The notes below the pieces were generated by a model. The model saw nothing but the letters and a program-made list of their open reading frames with translations, made no database searches and was not told the DNA's origin. A stretch of 64,000 bases of DNA from Naganishia liquefaciens (Eukaryota > Basidiomycota > Tremellomycetes > Filobasidiales > Filobasidiaceae): assembly GCA_013423385.1 (NCBI GenBank), contig BLZA01000021.1, positions 1 to 64,000 of the forward strand. The letters run 5' to 3'. Both the position numbers and the translations under genes were made by a program. Below are positions 56,889 to 64,000 of the stretch, piece by piece (position 1 is the stretch's first letter; every line of letters begins with the position of its first letter).

Positions 56889-57366
56889 CACATGACGTTT
56901 GTAAATAGTTGAGGCCTTCTGGCCTTTGTTAGGATTGTCCGATACATCTTGTTGTCTTGCTTATGTCGTGCTTGTCTTGCTCGTCGCTTGCTCGACTCTT
57001 GCTCGTCTGTCGCTTGTCTGTCGCTTGACCTTCGCTTAGTCTCTCGTTTGGCTGCCAATTGGTACGACGGCCGACGTGCTCTTGGCAAGGGTAAGAAGAA
57101 ATGTCTAGCTGGTTGTCTGGCAGTCGTATGACGTCGAATCTGTGTTCCTTGCATAAAGTCTGCGAGCTCCATCTGTGTTCGTGATGCGCCGTTTCTCGTC
57201 TCTGGGATCCGAAATCCTGTCTATGTCTACAAATCATATTTTGTACATCTAGGTATACAACTTGATATCGATACAGTGCTTGTGTGGAGCTGACCTCTGT
57301 GCTTTTCACTTCCAGCACCCGCTGACCGTGGCCGGTCGACGAAACGCCCGCCTCGATTCCTGAACC
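56889..57366. other. Argonaute 3' flank with CTTGCTCG-type repeats
   Basis: Between about 56945 and 57045 the sequence is a run of imperfect CTTGCTCG and TCGCTTG units (10-12 copies), probably in the 3' UTR. The remainder shows nothing. The next gene is convergent. Confidence 0.6.
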
Positions 57367-59894
57367 CTATGCGAAGAAACTAGATCGTCTCGCTCTCGAT
57401 GTCACTCTCTCCAGAACCCCACTTTCCGAATCACTGGAAGTTTCCTCGTCATCATCTGGGTCATACTCCCATGTTTCTTCACTATCGATGTCTCCATGAT
57501 GTTCTACATCCCCCGCGTGACCGACTGTTGGCAGATGCTGAGAGTGCCGCGTATGTCGTCCTGTCAAGCTCTTGCCGTCGCGGATATTCTGAACGTCTTC
57601 TAGTCGGACGGGCTGGATCATGTAGTAGCAGATAATTGGTGGCAGAAGGGCAACACAGACGGCGGACAAGACTTGAATGAACATGACGTCGGAGTAGGCC
57701 TTGATGGCACCCGTGCGAATTGGGTCGCCTTTTGGATACTATGCAGCATGGTCAGCAGAAAGTCATCGCGGATGAAGAGAGACATACTTGGTCAATGACG
57801 AGAATAGACTGGTATAAGTCATTAAGGAGCGTTTGATTTGTAGTCGGAACGTGCTTAGCCAACTCGACTGGCATGCGATTTGTGAAGATGGAGGTTGCGA
57901 CTGGAACAGGCCGAGATCAGCCACGAAGGGCAGAAAAAGCGACGCTGACATACTAGCTGAACCGACAGAGTTCCCGACCTCGGTGATCAATAGCACCATC
58001 GCAGTGACCGTGGCAACGTCTAAGAAGCCTTAAGCAGCTGGTAGAAGCCGATACACGTTCTACTTACCGGCATGTACGACATCGGCCTGAGCGCTCACTT
58101 GCAATGCAACGCAAGCCAATCCACCTCCGAGCCCCTGTAACACCTGATTGGCGACAAGTTCCGCTGGTGTGCCGTGTGCTCCTCTCGATCGAAGCATAAA
58201 GACGACGCCGGCTAGGCGGATAACAAGTCCGGCGAAAAGTGTCCACTGCCCAGCCCACTCAGCGACCTCGTCAAACCGAATCGCCATCTGGCTCACCTTG
58301 ACATCGCGGTATTTCGCCATGAGCGTTCCTCCGACGATCCCGAATACCGTCAACGATAACGTTTGACAAGACGCAAAATACGTCAAGTTCCGGTACGACC
58401 AATCCTGGGTGACGTAGATAAAGTTGTACAGGTTGGTGTACTGCAGGTAGAAGCTGACAAAGTCAAAGAAGCCTGCAAACAATCATCAGCCCGAAAGCCA
58501 GAGACAACCTATCGCCCCACTTACCAATCAAGCAAGCCCCCAATATCGACCTATTCTTCAAGAACCGATACGGCACCAACGGCAGCCGCGGAATCTTGGT
58601 CTCGTACCAACAGAACAGCGGAAACAAGAGCAACCCGCCGGCGAGCATGGCGCGCATCGTGTTATTGTGCCATCCACCGGGCACATTTGCCGCGAGCGTT
58701 AAAGGTAGCAAGATGAGCGCCAACGAGGTCGCAACGAGGAAGAGTCCGATAATGTCCAGCTCCTGTAACGACTTCCACGCGTGCTCGAGTCGGATTTTGG
58801 CGGATATCGAGTGTCCACCGCGCGCGGCCTTGAGCTGTTTCTTTGCCTTGCTTTGCGCCCACATGAGGGAACCGATGACGGGGATGAGGCATATTGGGAC
58901 GATGACGGCGAACTGCGGATTGTCAGCCAAGGTCGCAAGAGGGGATGATGGTGCTCACCATTCCGTATCCCCATCTCCAGTTCGGCAAGATCGCCTCGGT
59001 GATCTCTGCGCTGACGAAATTGTTGACGATAAACGGCAACGACAGCAACGCCGTCGACAGCCCTCTCCACCTCAACGTCGTCATATCCGCCATGATAATT
59101 TGACTCATAATCTGCAGTCCCGTGTAACCAAATGAATAGATGATGTTGCCAGTCGCGATCTGCTCGATACCGCTAGCGGTAGCGATGAGGGTATATCCGA
59201 TGCTGTAGCATATCGTGACGGCGATATAGGTCTCGCCGCGGCCAAAGATATCGGCGAGCTTGGCCATGAAGGGTTTACCGACGGCGATGATGATGGCTGC
59301 GGCGGTGGTAATGGTGCCGGAGAGGGATACTTTGAGCACTGTTGAAGTTGCGTAGGAGAGGTATTGCCACGAGGTCATGCCTGGGCAGGTGTCAGCCGAG
59401 TTCATTCGGTGCGTGCGTTCCGCTCACCATCGAGAGAATAGATATAGGAAGCGAGGGCAATGCTGCACATTCAATTAGCTCCGATTCAACGTCATCCCGA
59501 CCTCGACTCACCCTCCAAACAAATACCACCTCGTCCGCTTATTCCACACTGCCTGCGCTGCTTCCACCATATTCACCCCACTCGGCGACTTGTCCGTCCC
59601 AAACGATCCCCTAGCCTCCCGGGGCATCGGCCCCGCCCTGACCAGGTCCTCGCCGTCCTCATCCTCCGCCTCGCTCTCCACTAACGGTTTCCCATCGATC
59701 CTCAACGCCTGATACCCCTCCCTCCCCACGGACGGCCGTCGCGCCAACGGAAAGCTGCGCTGCGCCTTGGACGGTGATTTCTGCTGCTGCGCGCGTGGTG
59801 GGGGCATCCTATGTCGAGTACCTTCGGCGGGAACATTGAGGGGATCCCGCTCGGTCATTGCCTGGCGTTTCTCGGCGTCCGGGTAGGATGGCAT
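57367..59894 (-). CDS. MFS transporter, siderophore-iron type
   Basis: Major facilitator of the 14-TM fungal siderophore-iron family (SIT/ARN/MirB-like), importing ferric siderophores at the plasma membrane or vesicles. ATG at 59894; the cytosolic N-terminus is about 125 residues, then WYLFGGIALASYIYSLDGMT opens TM1. Later segments include VGKPFMAKLADIFGRGETYI (MFS loop A type), GYTLIATASGIEQIATGNII, IIMADMTTLRWRGLSTALLS, FFDFVSFYLQYTNLYNFIYV and MAIRFDEVAEWAGQWTLFAG. The loop SIFTNRMPVELAKHVP near the end resembles the SIYTNKMP-type loop of that family. The C-terminal tail is acidic (EETWEYDPDDDEETSSDSES). Several short introns separate these blocks. Substrate within the family cannot be told. 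Confidence 0.85.
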
Positions 59895-60792
59895 TCAAGG
59901 AAGTTCGAAATGAGTGCGGGCGATCGGGGTGCCCGGTGGGCTGACGTCTCGCGGGCCACGTGGTTGCGCTACGAGAAAGCGCGCGCGAGGGCGGAAGACC
60001 GGGTCTGGCGATGCCGGTCGGTGCTGGGTAGCTGTTGGCGGTGTTGTTGTATTTCGATGGGTGATTCGAAGGCCACTGAGAATCCCTAGTGAAGCTGGGA
60101 ATGCACGATATAACAGCCAGTCAGCTGAATATGCGTTTCAGGTGGATTTCTTGCGGGATGAGCGAGATCATTTTCAGCTGCGATGTGCGTGCAATCACTC
60201 ACCTGCTGGATGATACTATACAATTTTGGATATCGAGTTCCGTAACAAACAAGCGTAGCCCAAAACAGTGGACAGCCGCAGAGAAAGCAACTTGAGCTCA
60301 ATCAGAAGCACTGCAAATGCCTTGATCGATTCAAGCCTGCCTTGGTGATTTTCGCCTTCCAACGGTCGAACTTGCGTCCTTTTGTACAGTGTTGTCGATC
60401 AGCCGTTTCTGGGTTTTGCGTCATGCCCCTGCGACAGACTTTACTAGTGCACATCCGGTTGAGAAGACTCTATACAGAGACGCATCGGACGATGCTATAA
60501 CCTCGCCGAGAACGAGATCAGCGCGCGCCTCGCTTCGGTCTGATCAGAGAACCAGATCTTTTGCTTCCGATATCTGATAACGGGAAACTCCGACAGAACA
60601 GCTGTTCGGAGGATCTCGGGGCAAGGCGCTGGCGTCCGTCTGCGTTGGCGGGGTTCACTAGGTAGATGCTGGATGGTATGCGATGGACTACATTTTCACA
60701 CCATCACAGCCACTACAAGTACGACTACCACATGCGTATGTGCTACGCAACGAATTACTAGCTATAAGGACCGCACACGCTCATCAACCAGT
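59895..60792. other. Intergenic region
   Basis: Promoter side of the MFS gene and spacer. Small frames only, none convincing. Confidence 0.35.
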
Positions 60793-61329
60793 CTACTCAT
60801 CGAAAATCGCGATAGGATGGGTCCAGCGTCGTCCCGTATGATCGACGATGAATAGCCCGTGCACCTCCTTGCCGTTCCACGTAGTTAACATCTTCAAAGT
60901 TTCACACCTCGAATTGCACCTTAAGAAATCTGCGAGCCAATCTTTGGTGAAACTGTAAAAAACGACCGGTCGATCAGGGCGACGGACGCGGTGAGACGGG
61001 TGAGGTGAAAGCCATACTCTTTGGTCCACACGTAGTTGCGATCATCTACAGTTCCCCCGAATTTGGAATCTGACAAAATCTCCATCATACTACAGACTCC
61101 CTCAATCTCGGCATTGGTGCTTACCTGAGGTGTCCGAAACGCTTGCACCACCCGTTGACACATTCTCTGGACTATTGCAGTAGTTCCAGCACTCGGAGAT
61201 GAGGCCCTTGGACCCAGAAGTATCACAAAGATCGTCCGAATAGTCCGAATATCGAGAACTTTCGTCGCCGGGACAGACAGAGCTTTTGCCTTCGGAAAGC
61301 GAAGTCTTCGCTTCATAGAATGCAACCAT
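60793..61329 (-). CDS. Hypothetical protein, incompletely resolved
   Basis: A minus-strand ATG at 61329 opens MVAFYEAKTSLSEGKSSVCP and runs 75 codons. The last block (61029-60793) in another frame reads YSFTKDWLADFLRCNSRCET and ends in WTHPIAIFDE and stop. An intron with GTAAGC donor near 61137 would have to join them, but the acceptor is not settled. No domain recognised. Confidence 0.35.
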
Positions 61330-61533
61330 GGGGAATCAGAACACGTGGGAATAGAAGCCTAAATTGAAGGGTTAAGAGATGCGGTGCACGGAGATGCTTT
61401 TATTCAAGAGACTGTCAGTCAGGCAGATAGAGGGGTGGGAGGCGTCGCTTTATATCTCTGCTCCGGCTTTCAATTTGAAGCCTGTGAAGCACGACGCGCA
61501 GTCTGTTTCTCTGCATAACGTCTGCTCATAACA

Positions 61534-62290
61534 TGGCGCCTCTCGTGAAACGCTCAGCCACGCGTCGACCATTCATCTTGACGTCGTAAGAGATACACTT
61601 CAGAAGACATTGTCGCAACGTTTCAAGGAGAAGCCTCAGAAGGCCAGGGAAGAAAAACATCTTACCGTTATTTTGCTGAGAGGGAACTATCCTAGGAAGA
61701 CTTCGCTCGAAGTAAATGCTACTGAAGGCCAAAGAAATCCTGAAAAGCTTCGATTACGGAAGTATGGTAGATTACACGACGTTGAGGGAAGCCTTGATAA
61801 AGAAAAAAAGGCCGAATCGCCGAAGACTTTTTGAGTGCTCAGATTCGTCAGAGCGGACCTTGGGAGCATCAATCGATCGTTGGCTACTAGGAAATGTGTC
61901 CAGCATGCGCAGCATGGAGGCTGTTCGACAAGCCGTTGAATCTTTGCTCTGCTCACGATATTGCGGTTTTCTCTGGCTGAGAGCGTCAAACGCAGTGCCA
62001 GACATTGCCAAATAGCTCGCTCGGATTCGTTGAAGATTTTCAAAACCCTATCGCCTTGCCAGACGGCCTTCTCCGCAATGCTACGCCTGCCAAATATTCA
62101 AAAGATGATATGACATGCAATAACGTCAATCACCTTCGGCAGTTCAGCGGCACCTTCTTCGCCTGCCAGCTCCTCAGCATTCTCGCAGATCCTTATGCAT
62201 ATCGAGCTAGTCGTTGGGAATGCTCGGCAAGCTGGAATGAGCAGGTACTGGTACACATTGCTGAATTGCAGGGGGACGATTGCGCTTGAT
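61534..62290 (+). CDS. Possible multi-exon gene, hypothetical
   Basis: Plus-strand blocks look coding: an ATG near 61534 (MAPLVKRSATRRPFILTS), a Lys-rich block at about 61610-61690, and a longer block to 62015 (MVDYTTLREALIKKKRPNRR then ASIDRWLLGNVSSMRSMEAV). A last block reads to 62289. They lie in different frames, with plausible GTAAGA and GTAAAT donors, but I could not build one consistent model. A minus-strand frame overlaps and cannot be excluded. Confidence 0.25.
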
Positions 62291-63396
62291 CTAGACTCAA
62301 GGGTTCAATGGGTTGCGGCAATGACCGTGAAGCAAGCTTGCGGAAGACTCACAAGGCAGATCGGGACAGATTCTGTGCTACCGGGCCCTGAGACTAGACT
62401 ACCTCCGAATCGCGGGACCTCGTCAAGAGAACGATAGAACATGAAGTCTTTCGCATCAACGGAATCATCGAATTCGCATCACGTCCTTTCCCCTCTCATG
62501 GGACATGGCGCCTAACCGAGGGTAGCCAAAGGATACATGACGAACGATATTTTCTTGGAACATCGATTGATGGAAGCCGGTGGAAGGGGGAATGGGTGAC
62601 ATGCTGGCGCGGCCCCGGAGAATATGTCTTTTTTCACTGGTGGGTCGTCAGCTGAGCTATCTGGCAATTCTTTGATGAGCAGATATCCAAAGACTGAAGT
62701 GGGTATTGCATCGAGGGTCAGGCTGTGAAGGGCTTCGACACGCCCCAAACCACACACACACTCTTCAAAATATCGTATCTCGACCGTATCTCCCTCGTTC
62801 CGCATCACCCCGTAAGCGATCCTTCGCAACCGGGAACGCTCCACAGCAACAGCTCAGACAAGAATCCGACACAAGAACTTTTCCGTGGGCTGATCTACGA
62901 ACGCACAACTGCCTGGAGATCTTGTGTGGTTTTGTCTCAAGGGCGATCCTCGCTTTCTGAGGCTTGATAACGCTCAGCATCCTTTGGCTCGGTTCCTTCC
63001 CACAAGGGCAAGCGCGGGCTTTCTGAAATAGGAGTTAGGTGGTGAGTCTGCCATGGTATATATCTGCAACTCAAACTGACCGTATGCCCCTCTCTTCTTT
63101 CTCTCTTTATCTCATTGTCAATCCTAGAATTTGGCATCGTAAACTCGCCTTTGCGGCAGCTCTTCGCTTTCCAGGTATAGCAAAGCGATCAAAGAGAAAC
63201 GTAGGCTCCTCGTTCTCTGCTCTCCGGCATATGTGCGTCTGATCCCTGATCAACGCTTTTTCTTCGCAGATCAGAACACTCGCCTTTGAGAACTTAGAAT
63301 CGCTCGACGCGATCAATGATCTTAGCCGTGCAACAAGGTATGTGTCGCGCACAACGTCTTGCTATCGCCTACTCACATACCGAATGTCCCCACCAG
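62291..63396. other. Region without a confident gene
   Basis: A minus-strand frame at 62512-62844 reads somewhat like protein, and plus-strand frames near 62706-62967 overlap it. Neither shows a domain. The last 300 bp form the 5' flank of the gene at 63397, with a CACCAG acceptor-like string just before its ATG, so an upstream exon is possible. Confidence 0.3.
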
Positions 63397-64000
63397 ATGA
63401 ACCCATCACTCCCCCCTGAAGAGCTTGCAAATACGGATCACCCTGATCCTTCCCAGACCCAAATCCCACTCGAAACTTCCAAACTCGCCACTACCCCTTC
63501 CCTCGCCTCCATCTCCTCTGATCACGGAACTTCCGCCGTCATGATCGCTTCGCTGACTTCTCACGACGATCTCAAGACCGACTCATCCGACTTTGGCGTC
63601 GAATCCCTCGATGAGACCGTCACCGTCGCGTTGAACTCTTCCGCTGGAAGCGAAGCCAATGTCACATTCCACAGTCTTGCGGTCGAGGAGTCTTTGACCG
63701 AAATTCAAGTTGATCGAAAGGACAACTTGGAGTTTGAAGCACATGTCACCGATGCTGAAGAGACTGCGACCTCTGCAGCCATCTATGGCGATTCCGACGG
63801 GGAAGAGGAGAAGCCAATCAAAACTGTCTCCGAGATACTTGCTGCGGACAAGATCAAGTTCAAGCTCCCCGGAAAGGCGGAATTCAACTACGATATGCCG
63901 ACCTCTATCTCCTTCGAACGAGGACGACTCACTGGAGGCCTTGAGAGGCCATCAACGCCTCCCGACTTTTCGCCTTTGACGCCTCCCGAATCCATTCAAG
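63397..64000 (+). CDS. Partial gene, acidic Ser/Thr-rich protein, runs off the window
   Basis: The ATG at 63397 opens a frame with no stop to the last base (at least 201 codons). Composition is Ser/Thr/Glu/Asp-rich with Pro-directed phosphosite-like strings (RPSTPPDFSPLTPPESIQ at the end). A more ordered segment reads VSEILAADKIKFKLPGKAEF. No domain is visible in this part. The length, even composition and lack of stops make it a clear coding region. Identity needs the sequence to the right. Confidence 0.7.
   Translation, partial: MNPSLPPEELANTDHPDPSQTQIPLETSKLATTPSLASISSDHGTSAVMIASLTSHDDLKTDSSDFGVESLDETVTVALNSSAGSEANVTFHSLAVEESLTEIQVDRKDNLEFEAHVTDAEETATSAAIYGDSDGEEEKPIKTVSEILAADKIKFKLPGKAEFNYDMPTSISFERGRLTGGLERPSTPPDFSPLTPPESIQ

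Noticed and set aside
1-64000. Virus-like or LTR elements, CRISPR arrays, rRNA and tRNA genes
   Set aside because: No reverse transcriptase, integrase, capsid-like frames, long direct terminal repeats, spaced repeat arrays or clear tRNA/rRNA signatures were seen by reading; a dedicated search could still find decayed copies or tRNAs.

Overview
This window is the left end of a chromosome from a fungus, almost certainly a basidiomycete. It opens on C-strand telomeric repeats of mixed CCCTAA and CCCCTAA units. Most genes are interrupted by short GT-AG introns of about 44-63 nt, and intergenic gaps are short. The gene set is typically fungal: fused ADE5,7, Raptor/KOG1, Argonaute, TOM22, COX13, a CSN2-type signalosome subunit and a siderophore-type MFS carrier. 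The class of basidiomycete cannot be fixed from what is seen here.

Positions 1-7.6 kb are subtelomere. A reading frame is cut off by the telomere (35-1451). It is followed by a long degenerate gene ending in a JmjC-like 2-oxoglutarate dioxygenase region (1917-6063). That gene is split by an 823-bp hAT-like non-autonomous DNA transposon with 33-bp terminal inverted repeats and an 8-bp target duplication. Three copies of a roughly 65-77-bp telomere-associated repeat and three interstitial telomeric tracts follow. Two tracts read C-strand and the last reads G-strand, so a 1.1-kb segment carrying one coiled-coil gene has telomeric repeats at both ends in the polarity of a complete linear chromosome.

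From about 8 kb the window is housekeeping chromosome. It holds AlkB-like, ADE5,7 (minus), RRB1/GRWD1, a hypothetical protein, TAF10, Raptor, hypotheticals, a four-TM protein, an ABC1/ADCK kinase, TOM22 (minus), RSA3, a small two-TM protein (minus, with an expanded intronic repeat), a HIRIP3-like histone chaperone, COX13 (minus, with 8-nt and 11-nt exons), RanGAP (minus), CSN2, a carboxylesterase (minus), two small hypotheticals, Argonaute with an RGG box, a siderophore-type MFS carrier (minus), and the 5' part of a further gene running off the right end. Several pairs are divergent with gaps of about 210-360 bp (ADE5,7/RRB1, TOM22/RSA3, small TM/HIRIP3, RanGAP/CSN2), suggesting shared promoters.

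There is no operon-like functional cluster. The genes cover unrelated tasks: purine synthesis, ribosome assembly, transcription, TORC1 signalling, mitochondrial import and respiration, nuclear transport, cullin deneddylation and RNA silencing. No rRNA, tRNA, CRISPR array or virus-like element was recognised. Splice sites were read by eye. Models whose exon lengths sum to an intact frame (ADE5,7, RRB1, TAF10, Raptor, TOM22, RSA3, the small TM gene, COX13, RanGAP, Argonaute) are the firm ones.
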